From the NCBI RefSeq assembly GCF_042186555.1, contig NC_133335.1, positions 180,135,419-180,199,418 of the forward strand: 64,000 nucleotides of DNA, in the 5' to 3' direction. The notes beneath the pieces are model-generated. The model searched no databases, was not told the DNA's origin, and was given only the letters and a program-made list of their open reading frames with translations. This stretch comes from Aquarana catesbeiana (Eukaryota > Chordata > Amphibia > Anura > Ranidae). Shown piece by piece: positions 54,231 through 64,000 of the stretch; within the stretch, counting starts at the first letter, position 1, and the number at the start of each line of letters is the position of its first letter. The translations under genes were made by a program, and so were the position numbers.

Positions 54231-55035
54231 GTGTTTGTAGAGGGTCCCTCCAGCACCCGAGCCCCAGGCCCGAGGTCACCCCCCAGATTAGGGGGCACCC
54301 TCAAAGGCCACCAACAGCCTCCTCAGCACTTAATCTCCATCTTCTAACTGACTGCCCCTGCTGGCATGACTCCAGAGTATTTAAGAGGTGCCCACCCCCT
54401 TCCCACCTGCTGAGGATTGGCTGGGGCCCTCCTCAATACTCTAGGCAGCACCTCCTAACCTCCCACCCATTCTTCTGGAAGCTTCTCCAAGGTTCCAGCA
54501 AGTAGGGTGAGGTAGCAGAGGTATTGCCTGATGAGTCATCCAGCCTCCCTGAGTCACTCACCCTGACCCAGATTCAACCCAGCCTGGCTCTCAGCCAGGC
54601 TAAAATTTACCTACACAAAACTCTATTTGCAGCTACCACTCTCATTAGAGAGTGCTGCAAAAGTGTACTTAAAGGCAATTTTTTTTTAGTTTTTAGTAGA
54701 TGGGGGAAATTTAGACCTTCTATTAAGTATTTATTGGTGTCTGTGTCCCTGTAAGGGAGATTCCCTCCTCTGTTTGTCTTGGTGGCTATTGTCACTGAAA
54801 CAGAGTGAGGTCAAAATCCCACATTTTTGCGTATTCCTCAGAACTAAGGTAAGATGTAATCTTCCATCTAAGAGGCGAATTAGCAAAAATTTCTGCCCTC
54901 TCCCTAAAATCTCTAAACCCAAACTGCTGTAATAATGTCCCAACACAATTATTCAGATAAGTGAGGAATTACTTTCACTTCGGGAGTTTTTTGTATTTTT
55001 CGTTGAATCTCTGGAGCAGGAAGTGAATGCAAATC
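54231..55035. other. unassigned DNA with a dispersed repeat at 54700-54860
   Basis: TTATTGGTGTCTGTGTCCCT, TTGTCACTGAAACAGAGTGA and TTTTTGCGTATTCCTCAGAA (54730-54845) correspond to 55820-55945 (TTATTGATGTCAGTATCCCC, CTGTCACTGAAAAATAGAAT). They are two diverged copies of an unclassified repeat. No gene is seen. Confidence 0.5.
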
Positions 55036-55043
55036 CTCTAAAT

Positions 55044-55513
55044 GACATGTCAAACACAAGGCCTGTGGGGCCGAATTTCTCCTCTAACATCATTTCTTGC
55101 AGCCCTTGCACCTCTCCGCAGTTAGCAGCAGAGAAGAGGAAGGAACTCCTCCACCAGATCCCGCGCTTCTCCTTCCAGCTGCAGCATCCCTTTATCTCTG
55201 CCTCCCCTGGTGTAAGCATTCAGCAGATGCTGACAGCTGCCTCCAGTCTTCCTCTGGTCCTCCTCCAGATCCTGCACTTTCTGCTTCCCAGCTCTGCCCC
55301 CAGCTTCTTCTTGGCAGCAGCACAAGGTAAGGGGGTGCATTGAGATGTAAGGTATGGGGGACTTTCGACTTGGGATGGTGGGGTGGGCCCCTGACATCTG
55401 CTGTAAGAGGGAGTGGGGTGATCTGGACATCTAGTCTTACAGATACAACCAGCCCTTTGAGGGCAACCATAATGCTGATGCAGCCTGCAATGAAGTTGCG
55501 TTTGACACTCCTG
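55044..55513. mobile_element. hAT-like element with TSD CTCTAAA(T/A)
   Basis: CTCTAAAT at 55036-55043 and CTCTAAAA at 55514-55521 flank inverted ends GACATGTCAAACAC and GCGTTTGACACTCCTG. The interior is GC-rich, with overlapping open frames on both strands (up to 139 codons) that lack any recognisable domain. It has no transposase. Confidence 0.75.
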
Positions 55514-55521
55514 CTCTAAAA

Positions 55522-55770
55522 GGTACACTAAACTAACTGGCATCAACCTGACCATCAATGTAAGAAGCATTCCTATTGACCACCACTGTAATGGTGCTCT
55601 TCTGCCAATGACCATAAATGTAAGGTAGTTTTCTCCCATTGACCACCAATCTGGGAGGGGGCCCTTCTCTACTGACTGTCAATCAAAGGGAGCATTTCAC
55701 TGAACACTAATATAGGGGGACACTTTCCAAAGACCATCAATGTGTGGGAACACAGTTTTCACAATCTGTG
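55522..55770. repeat. minisatellite of GACCATCAATGTnnGG units
   Basis: Seven or so diverged units of about 35 bp, each with TTGACCACCAATGTAAG-like and CACTTTyCC-like parts (55548, 55579, 55608, 55636, 55672, 55701, 55728). It follows immediately on the preceding hAT-like element. Confidence 0.7.
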
Positions 55771-56170
55771 TTTTATTTCTATAATTTATTATTTAATGTG
55801 CAGAGGGGTTAGCCTTTCTATAGGTTTTTATTGATGTCAGTATCCCCATTAGGAGATTCACCCCTCTATTTGTACTGGTGATCACTGTCACTGAAAAATA
55901 GAATGAGTGGAAATCTAAAATTTTTGAATTGTTCCCAGAACAAGAGGCAAGTGTGACATACACACCGTCAACCACGGCCACCTTCACCGACTTGTGACAA
56001 ATGGCTGGCCAAATTCACTGATACATGACAATGACACCCTCAGCTTCACCCCGCACAAAGATTTTCCAGATTGCAGGGCCACAATCAAGTGCCAGCCAAC
56101 AGAGTGATTGTCATTGGGTTTGGGTAACTAAGCAATCGACACTTCATACCCCAAATCAATCACTGCCACC
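55771..56170. other. unassigned DNA with the second dispersed repeat copy
   Basis: Stretch 55780-55960 is the partner of 54700-54860. The remaining sequence up to 56162 holds nothing recognisable. Confidence 0.4.
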
Positions 56171-56313
56171 CAGTGGCAAAACTAGATATTCTTTCACCCA
56201 GGGCAAAGACTTAAGACCAGTGATACACAATCACTACTTCTGTCAGCAGTGGCACCCTCTCAGTGCTGTGCCCAGGGCACATGCTCCCCCTGCCCCCTCT
56301 AGTTTTGGCCCTG
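56171..56313. mobile_element. 143-bp hAT-like MITE with TSD CTGCCACC
   Basis: CAGTGGCAAAACTAG and CTAGTTTTGGCCCTG are the inverted ends. CTGCCACC is duplicated exactly at 56163-56170 and 56314-56321. GCCCAGGGCACATGC near the right mirrors ACCCAGGGCAAAG near the left. Confidence 0.9.
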
Positions 56314-56902
56314 CTGCCACCATATATTTTTATAATAAAATATCAAACGTTCACAATATTGGTGATAGCAAATATGACTTTACATAAACCTCTGTAATAC
56401 ATACTGTCACTACAGACCGGTATATCCAAAAATATACCATTATAATAGCACTCTTCAAGAGACAGGCATTCTTTAACCACTTGCTTACTGGGCGCTTAAA
56501 CCCCCCTCCTGCCCAGACCAATTTTCAGCTTTCAGTGCTCTCGCACTTTGAATGACAATTACTCAGTCATGCAACACTGTACCCAAATGATTTTTTTGTC
56601 CTTTTTTTCATACAAATAGAGCTTTCATTTGGTGGTATTTGGTCACATCTGGGTTTTTTATTTTTTGCGCTATAAATGAAAAAAGAACAAACATTTTGAA
56701 AAAAGTGAATTTTTCTTCGTTTCTGTGATAAAATTTTGCAAATTAGTAATTTTTCTTCATAAATGTTGGCCACAATTTATACTGCTACATACCTTTGGTA
56801 AAAATAACCCAAATTAGTGGATATTATGTGGTCTGTGTGAAAAGTTAGATACTACAAGCTACAATTGTCATTGTAATAGCTTATTTCTCCCACATGGAAT
56901 GT

Positions 56903-57800
56903 GCATACCACAAATGACACCCCAATATACATTCTGCTACTCCTCCTGAGTATTAAGATACCACATGTGTGGGACTTTTTCACTGCCTGGCCACATACAG
57001 AGGCCCAACATGCAGGGAGCACCATCAGGTGTTCAAGGAGCATAAATTACACATCTAACTTGTTGACTACTTATTAAACTTTTGAAGGCCCTGGAGCACC
57101 AGGACAATAGAAATGCCCACAAAATGACCCCATTATGGAAAGATAACACCCCAAAGTATAATCTGAGGCATAATGAGTCTTTTGAAGGGTTCATTTTTTT
57201 CCAGAAGTTTTTGGAAAATGTGGAAAAAAAGGAAACACATTTTTTTTTACACAAAGTTGTCTGTTTATAAGATATTTCCAACACATAGCATTTACATAGC
57301 AAAAATACCACCCCAAAATACATTCTGCTACTCCTTCTGAGTATAGCGATACCACGTGTGAGACTTTTACACAGCCTGCTCACATACAGAGGCCCAACAT
57401 TGAAGTAGCACCTTCAGGCGTTCTAGGAGCATAAATTACACATCTCATTTCTCAACCACCCATTACACTTTTGAAGGCCATGGAGCACCAGGACAATGGA
57501 AACACCCACAAAATGACCCCATTTTGGAAAGCTAACACCCCAATGTATAATCTATGTGGCATAATGAGTCTTTTTTTAATGGTTCATTTTATTTTCAGAA
57601 GTTTTTGAAAAATGTGGAAAAAAAATGAAAACGCATTTTTTTTTTTTACACAAAGTTGTTCATTTATAAGATATTTCCAACACATAGCATTTACATAGGA
57701 AAAATGACACCCCAAAATACATTCTGCCACTCCTTCTGAGTATGGCGATACCAAATGTGTGAGACTTTTACACAGCCTGGCCACATACAGAGATCCAACA
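56903..57800. repeat. tandem repeat, period 389-401 bp, about 2.3 copies
   Basis: CACATACAGAG at about 56992, 57381 and 57782 marks the units. Each includes CAACATGCA, GAGCATAAATTACACATCT, GGAGCACCAGGACAAT, ACAAAATGACCCCATT, a GTTTTTGnAAAATGTGGAAA block and ACACATAGCATTTACATAG. It lies inside the piggyBac-like element and shows no coding potential. Confidence 0.9.
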
Positions 57801-58847
57801 TGCAAGGAACACCGTCAGGCAGGCAGGGATACTGTCCATATACAGTGCAGGGTCAGTGCAGGCAGAAATATTGCCAGCAGTGACAAAAATATTGATCCTG
57901 GTAGTAGGCAGGAACATGGTCCGCGTGTTGTGGTCAGTGCGGCAGGCAGAGGCATGAAGGCAGTAAGTCCTACAGGCAGCAGACAGAAGTAGGGCCTCGT
58001 TCAGGACAGAATGGGGACGGGGTAGAGGCTTCTCCCATCCAAATCTCTTTGAAGCCTCTGAGTCTCCAGACCCTAATCTGGGAATGAGAAAAGAAAAATA
58101 ATTGTTTTCTTCATTCAGAAAAACTATTCTGGAGTCCCTCACATATGTGAGACTCCTGTGTTGAATCCCACTAGTCCAGTAGCAGGGCACAAGATCAGTC
58201 CAAGAGGCAGGCAAAAAACATGGTCAAACAGTCCAATGTCAGTTCCAGATCAGGCAGAGGTATGCACAGAATCGTTAGGCAGAAGCTTGGTCGAATAACA
58301 AGCCAGGGTCAGTTACAGAGCAGGCAGTGGCATAAGGGGTGTGAAGGTAAATGGCAGGAACTGAGGTTTACGTTTACCATACTTCACTAATAATTTACTG
58401 AATTATGGTAACGGCGAAAACAGTCACCTATGCAGAGGCCTGGTTGGGAAGGACAATGGGGACAATAATAAGATGTGTCTCTTCTGACTCCTCCACTGGT
58501 ACAAACCTTACATTTTTTTTTTTTTTACGTCTTTGGCCTGTTGGTTTGGGAGGGATTTTATCGGGAAAGTGGTGTTTGGAGAGTCGACTAAGAACATCTG
58601 ATCGGATGTTTTCTGCGGCATGATCGTCGTTAGAAACGGCACGCTCAGTGCGCCTGCGCCCGATGTCTACGGCGCATGCGCTGTAGATGTCGGTGCTGCT
58701 ATTTCTGCAAATATCTCCTAAACCTTTTAGGTTTAGGAGATATTTCTTGCACCTACAGGTAAGCCTTAATCTGTGTTGGTCCTGGTAAGCAACTGGGGGA
58801 ATATTTCTGAAAAATAATTTAGTAGTGGCCGAATTTTGTAAAGCCTG

Positions 58848-59450
58848 TCATAATTTGGGTAATTTCATTTTTTTTTGTGAGTCCCATACAAAATGTGAGG
58901 CCAAAAAAACCTTCAACTCCTCAACTGTTAGGTCTCTCCACTCGTAGGGACGGGCATAATAGGATGTTGGATTATTCAAAATAAATTGTTGTGCATACAG
59001 GTTGTGCTGGGCCACAAATGATGCTGGCATGTCCTCCGTAAAAATTAAATCAAAGAAATTGATTGGGGAAAAATTCTCCATGTCCACCTGGACTCCTGGT
59101 GGGCAGCGAAAGGGAGAATGTTAGCTTCTCCTGAATTAGCAGGAGGCCACAAGGGGTTCTTGGGGCTGAGGTGACACCCCACTGGTACTTGGCCTTTCTT
59201 GCCGAGGTACTGTGGTGCTAGTGGATGGCACTGAGGTGCTGGTGGATGGCACCAGAATGCCTGTTTTGCGGGCAGAATATCTTCCTCCTCTGAGTCTCAG
59301 TGTTCCACTACTGAGGACTGGCTCATAATTTACATCAGACTCAAAATCCGAATTTGAAAGGGAATCTGAAAAAGAGAGCTCCTTGTTGCTCTTGTCAGCA
59401 GTGGAAAGTATTTGGTGTGCCCCCTCGGTGGAAAAGCATCTTTTGGACAT
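58848..59450 (-). pseudogene. piggyBac-like transposase, N-terminal part only
   Basis: The start at 59450 (MSKRCFSTEGAHQIL) opens an acidic, Ser-rich N-terminus (SFSDSLSNSDFESDVNYEP), a Ser/Thr/Pro linker, then PFRCPPGVQVDMENFSPIN, FFDLIFTEDM, VAQHNLYAQQFI, WRDLTVEELKVFL. These are the blocks at the start of the PGBD/piggyBac transposase domain. TAA stops lie in frame at 59136 and 59121. A frameshift near 58905 puts FFGLTFCMGLTKK in the next frame. The catalytic core (three Asp residues) and the C-terminal cysteine-rich domain are absent; the sequence downstream is unrelated. Confidence 0.85.
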
Positions 59451-59469
59451 GGTTGCTGGTGGTGATGAG

Positions 59470-60480
59470 ACTGCACAGGTGTGTGCTAATAAGCCTGCAC
59501 TGATGAGGTGGCACAGATGTGTGCTAAGCCTGCACTGATGGGCACTGATGAGGTGGCACTGATGAGCACAGATGTGCACTGATGAGGCGGCACTGATGTG
59601 CACTGATTGATGTCACAGATGTGCACTGATGAGGCGGCACAAATGGGCACTGATCGCACAGATCTGCACCGATGAGGCGGCACAATTGGACACTGATCGC
59701 ACAGATGTGCCCTGATGAGGCGGCACAGATGGACACTGATTAATGGCACAGATATGTACTGATGAGGTGGCACAAATGGGCATTGATGAGGTGGCACAGA
59801 TGGACACTCATGAGTTGGCACAGATGGGCACTAATGAGTTGGCACAGATGTGCACTAATGAGGTGGCACAGATGAGCACTGATGAGGTGGCACAGATATG
59901 CACTGATGAGGTGGCACAGATGGGCACTGATGAGGTGGCACAGATGGGCACTGATGAGGCAGCACAGATGGGCACTGATGAAGCAGCACATATGTGCACT
60001 GATTCTTTGCACAGATGTGCACTTAGGCGACACAGATGGGCACTGATTAATGGCACAGATGGGCACTGATGAGGTGGCACAGATGGGCACTGATGAGTTG
60101 GCACAGATAGGCACTGATGAGGTGGCACAGATGGGCACTGGTGAGGTGGCACAGATGTGCACTGATGAGGCGGCACAGATGTGCACTGATTGCACAGATG
60201 TGTACTGATGAGGTGGCACAGATGGCCACTGTTGAGGTGGCACAGATATGCACTGATGAGTCGGCACAGATGGCCACTGATTAGCACAGATATGCACTGA
60301 TGAGGTGGCACAGATGGGCACTGATGAGGTGGCACAGATGGGCACTGATGAGGTGGAAAAGATGGGCACTGATGAGGTGGCACACTGTGCACTGATGAGA
60401 TGGCACTGATCACTGATGGCACAGATGGGCACTGATGGCACAGGTGGGCACAGATGGACATTAATTATTGATGGCACAGA
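59470..60480. repeat. minisatellite, 24-bp units
   Basis: About 40 units of CACTGATGAGGTGGCACAGA plus TGGG, some shortened or joined, lie upstream of the transposase relic. The unit is a multiple of three, so long open frames (up to 245 codons on the minus strand, His/Cys/Ile/Ser-rich) appear in all minus frames. One of them runs in frame into the transposase start. Confidence 0.95.
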
Positions 60481-60899
60481 CTGACACTGATCCTAATTGG
60501 CACTGTGGTACTGATTGGGCACTGTTTGGGCACTATACGTTGATTTTCGTTCACTGTAATACATTTGAATCACTCACAGATTCAGCACAGATCCTCTCTC
60601 TCCTCACACGCAGTCTCTGTGTGAGATGGGAGGGCTGTCAATGAGAGATGATAGCATATGTTTACATTTGAGATCATATCTCATTGGCCACGCTGATCGC
60701 GTAGTAAATGGTCACTGTGATTGGCCATTTACAGCGATCTGTGATTGGCTGTGTCCAAGGGACATGGCCAGCACAGATTTTCCCCGATGCGCGCTCGCGA
60801 AGGTGAGTGGTGAGTGAGCAAAGGGGAGGACGGCCTCCCGACAATGTAGGTCCGCGCTGTAGCTGTCATTCGGCTATAGTGCTGACAGGAAATGGTTAA

Positions 60900-61684
60900 G
60901 TTCTGCATTAGTGCATCAGGTAATATTTTCCGTGAAAAATACTGTATAATACGTAAGCAGGAAAAATGGTGCTAAAAACAAAAATATATACAGAAAAAGG
61001 GTATTACACATAATAAAGAGACTCTAATAAAACCAAAAAACAAAAATGTGCAAAATACCTAAAGTCTATTCAGAGTTTGGAAAAGTCCAATCAATGAACA
61101 AGATGGATCAATGGCTGTTATAGATCTTGGCTGTTGGTCCTTGCTTTTGATGTTAAAAGAGAGCTTCAAATTGCTGATGCAGTCCCTCCTTTTCTTGTCT
61201 AAAAGGGGGGTGTTGACACAAATGATCTGAACAATCAAGAAGTCTGCGGAGTGGCCGATGGGAATGTCACAGAGCTGCCCTCTCACAGATCATTTTTTAT
61301 AGGTATTAATATCTTTAAATGCCTAGGTTATAGTCTGGTAATGTGTATATTATTGTCCAGCATGAAATTACCTTTTGAATGAATACAAATATGGGTATGG
61401 AATGGCTATTTCACCTAGGAGAGATGATGGGCATAGTCTGCTCTGATACCTCCTAGGATAGGATGCTAATTAACTGATATAAGTAAATATGTCCTTATTC
61501 TGGCGCTACTGTTATTATCTCAGAAGTTATGAAATGCACTGAAGTTTTGATTCTACCAGAAAAGAAAGGCAGCAATGTATGTGATAAACCTGATACTATT
61601 AGGAAGAGGGATGCCTGTTCAACTTTAGTTACTCAAGTCTGAAAGCTTGAGAGTTTTATGAGGGCCCGGAGACTGAGATGTGTG
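60900..61684. other. unassigned DNA
   Basis: AT-rich sequence with TTGTTTTTAGC-like words near 60970 in inverted form. No gene or classified repeat is seen. Confidence 0.3.
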
Positions 61685-62055
61685 CATAGGCGTGCGCAGG
61701 GGGTGTGCCAGGTGTGCCTGGGCACACCCTAATCACCAAGGTTGCCAACCATGTAGAGTCTGTAAAAAGCCAGAGGCTACAGTTGCTCCATGTCTCTGCT
61801 GCCTCCTTAGCCAATGGTAACGACACTGCACAGCCCCCTTACCCAGCGTGCCTTATTTGACTTTAGAACAGAAGGTGCTGGCAGCTAGAGCAGGCAGGAG
61901 AGGGAGGGCTAAACACAGCCTACAGTGTGGGATAGTCTTCAGCCTACAAGGAGAAGGTAACCACAATGTAGTCAGTACACATACCAACACATGCATGCAT
62001 GTGTGCTTGAGCTTTGTGGTGCACACCCTAATGCAATAGGCTGCGCACACCTATG
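61685..62055. mobile_element. hAT-like element, relative of the one at 20991
   Basis: CATAGGCGTGCGCAGGGGGT at the left and CTGCGCACACCTATG at the right. GTGTGCCTGGGCACACCCTA is shared with 20991-21442. The flanks GATGTGTG and AGTGTGTG agree at six of eight positions, so the duplication is decayed or blurred by TG repeats. The interior differs from the other copy except near the ends. Confidence 0.75.
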
Positions 62056-62705
62056 AGTGTGTGTTTGATTTGGACCAGTAGAATCTAAACCAAGTACTGA
62101 TAAGGGTGTTTGGAATGCAGTTAAAATTCTGTTGATTGTATCCTTCCTGGGAGGATATAAAGGGGATCACTAGTGTTGTGTTTCCTTATTGTTACAAGCC
62201 TTCATGGCTGACTTAGGATTTCTGAACAACATGGCGGCGTTGCCCCTTCACGCAGCCTTCTGAGGTCCTCATCATTATCATCACAATAAGGAGAGGTAAT
62301 CTTCCACTGTAGCACCTGTTCTAGGGACAACAGTCTAAAAGAGGAATTCTTCTTATTGAGGCAGAGTTCCTTCTACTTGTTATTGCATCTCTAGGACAGA
62401 AAGGGAAGGGAAATCTCCCAATGGTATGTAAAAAAGGAACTGACATGACTTTTAACCCAACCCTTTTTTTCCAAAACTAAAAAAAAAAATAAAATGTTTT
62501 GGCTATACAAACACTTAAAGCCACCTCTTTAATCAGTTTTAGGTTTTGCTGATAAAGTATAAAGTGGGCAAGAGTTTGCCTTTGACCATTTGCCGAGTTT
62601 TCCTGTGCGACCTTGAAGAAGGTTTAAGAACAGAGGTATAAGGGGGGAGGTGCTGCGCTAACCAGAAGAAAGCTGTAAATCTCTGTCTGTGGTCAATTAA
62701 TAAAA
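62056..62705. other. unassigned DNA
   Basis: TCCTTATTGTTACAAG near 62182 and CATCACAATAAGGAGA near 62280 form a weak inverted pair around GAACAACATGGCGGCGTTGC. No gene is seen. Confidence 0.35.
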
Positions 62706-62987
62706 TGACATAAAATCGCATAATAAATCGCATAAATCGCATAAATAAGTGTTGACACTAAAAAACATTCAAGTCTTAATAATCAGCATCATGTGTATGG
62801 GAAAAAAAAGTGCATAAAAAATCCTTTTCAATTGGTATATACTAAATGACAAAAAAATCGCACGTTAAATCGCATAAATAAGTGTTGACACTAAAAACAT
62901 ATAAATCTAGATAATCATGTGTTGGTGCACAAAGGGACATAAACACTACTTCATGTGAATAATTCTAAATAAAAATACATAGAATAA
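62706..62987. repeat. direct duplication of about 140 bp
   Basis: AAATCGCATAAATAAGTGTT followed by GACACTAAAAAAC occurs at about 62733 and again at about 62870, each preceded by ACTAAATGACAAAA/AATAAAATGACATAAAA. CATCATGTGTATGGG and ATCATGTGTTGGTG follow in each unit. Confidence 0.7.
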
Positions 62988-64000
62988 ATCAGAAATAACC
63001 ATCAAAAACATATCCTTATAAATGGTGCAAAACGTACAAAGTGCCAGTGCTTAAAGGTGATCTAGATATCGCAAATAAAACACATCAATCCAACGCAATA
63101 TGGATAATAAATAATATAAATAAATATCCCAATAATAGTGATAAAATAATGATAAAATAGTGATAAAATATATTGTGCTGGCCTGCGAAACAAATGACCA
63201 ATGACATGCCAGTAAGTGCAGCAAACTTAAAGTCCCCTGAAGAAGTCACGTGATCGGTGATGTCACGCGTAGGGACGGAATAGGCTGTTTCACATTGCTA
63301 GACACAGAACGAGTTCGCTGCTCGTAGGAGAGAGGTTTGCTCTGCATTGTTTTTATGTGAGTACATCTACTTAAAGATTTTTAATAAAGCATTACCTGGT
63401 TAATACATACTTCACTATCAAGTACCTTTGTCCTGCATATTCCTGTACATACATACCTGAGATGTGGAGGCTGAGCTAGGATCCGCGCTGGTCCAGGACC
63501 CCTGATAGGACCATAGCCACTTGTAATCAGCTGCCATTAGGATAACCCAACACCGGCAAACGTGGATATAGGGACGCGATTGAGGCTCAGGACCTGGCGT
63601 TTTAGCTACAATTCATGCGGTTGACCTAGCACCGCTAGGTAAGGGGCCACTGCTTACATTAGTGTTTTATGCACGAAGAGGACACTGAGTGAATTGCATC
63701 CCAGACACCCCACTGTTGTTTTATTGAATACACCAGAACTTGCTTTTGCACCTTCAATGACTTTTACACTGGCACTTTAAGTTTGATGCACTTACTGGCA
63801 TGTCATTGGTCATTTGTTTCGCAGGCCAGCACAATATATTTTATATCACTATTATTGGGACATTTATTTATATTATTTATTATCCATATTGCGTTGGATT
63901 GATGTGTTTTATTTGCGATATCTAGATCACCTTTAAGCACTGGCACTTTGTACGTTTTGCACCATTTATAAGGATATGTTTTTGATGGTTATTTCTGATT
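62988..64000. mobile_element. foldback element running off the window edge
   Basis: Sequence 62988-63231 (AATCAGAAATAACCATCAAA, GCACTTTGTACG-type words inverted, GTGATCTAGATATCGCAAAT, GGCCTGCGAAACAAATGACC) is inverted at 63772-64000, which ends GATGGTTATTTCTGATT at the last base. The loop contains CCCCTGAAGAAGTCACGTGA and GATGTCACGCGTAGGGACG (63234-63277), another motif instance. The true outer end probably lies beyond the window. Confidence 0.85.

Larger units (their letters stand above)
56473..60899 (-). mobile_element. 4.4-kb piggyBac-like element, decayed
   Basis: TTAACCACTTGCTTACTGGG at the left and, inverted, TTAACCATTTCCTGTCAGCA at the right form short inverted ends with TTAA on each border. 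It contains a tandem array (56903-57800), a hairpin GCAAATATCTCCTAAACC with its inverse (58707-58741), a transposase N-terminal relic on the minus strand (58848-59450) and a 1-kb minisatellite (59470-60480). The left 300 bp, with TCATTTGGTGGTATTTGGTC and TTTTTTGCGCTATAAATG, are the inverse of the AAATACCACC and GCGCAAAA blocks of the 1-kb copies at 8514, 27072 and 40438, which are probably its non-autonomous relatives. Confidence 0.75.

Noticed and set aside
55220..55639. Overlapping frames of up to 139 codons on both strands
   Set aside because: They lie in and across a hAT-like element and its flanking array, and no protein family is recognised.
59740..60477. 245-codon minus-strand open frame rich in His, Cys, Ile and Ser
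   Set aside because: It lies wholly in a 24-bp minisatellite; all minus frames stay open for the same reason, and no domain is visible.
59470..60480. CRISPR-like array
   Set aside because: Units are contiguous 24-bp repeats without unique spacers, in vertebrate-type DNA.

Overview
The window looks like repeat-dense, gene-poor vertebrate DNA, most likely from a true frog (ranid amphibian). That placement is an inference. It rests on long tracts of non-coding sequence, abundant TA/GT microsatellites, the mix of L1-like and CR1-like LINE relics with Tc1, hAT-like, piggyBac-like and TTAA-flanked elements, and several element types I associate with frog genomes. I found no host protein-coding exon, rRNA or functional tRNA gene that I can defend. 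Almost every open frame is repeat-derived.

Layout. 0-5 kb: a 195-bp tandem array, a rearranged Tc1-like element that folds back on itself and carries a second inverted-repeat insertion, a separate hairpin, and a GTGCCCTGATGT-type minisatellite. 5-13 kb: AT-rich unassigned DNA, an internally palindromic TIR element (7.3-8.1 kb), TTAA-flanked elements and a hAT-like element. 13-18.5 kb: an element with CCCTGGCGGTA ends that carries a 159-bp palindromic hAT-like insertion, a Tc1-like transposase pseudogene (two stops, one frameshift, a lost catalytic Asp), another TTAA element and a 792-bp hAT-like element. 20.4-25.2 kb: an L1-like LINE whose 5' part is inverted, broken by a hAT-like insertion, then two CR1-like relics. 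27-35 kb: a piggyBac-type non-autonomous copy, two large foldback elements, a tRNA-like SINE fragment and a third foldback element with a minisatellite loop. 35-50 kb: TTAA elements, hAT-like elements, a hairpin element, two solo-LTR-like sequences and a foldback element. 50.8-53 kb: a stretch without recognised repeats. 53-60.9 kb: hAT-like elements, minisatellites and a 4.4-kb piggyBac-like element with a broken transposase N-terminus. 61-64 kb: one more hAT-like copy and a foldback element running off the edge.

The features form a layered record of transposition rather than a pathway. Target-site duplications are directly readable for several elements: 8 bp for hAT-like, 5 bp for an LTR, TTAA for the piggyBac-like and T2/Kolobok-like groups. 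In two cases the opposite arm of a foldback element preserves the pre-insertion sequence. Two patterns deserve most attention. A short degenerate motif (roughly CCTGAnGAAG, a small gap, then GAAACRYGT) recurs in otherwise unlike repeats. Several MITE families also carry near-perfect 5' splice-site consensus sequences, often one per strand.
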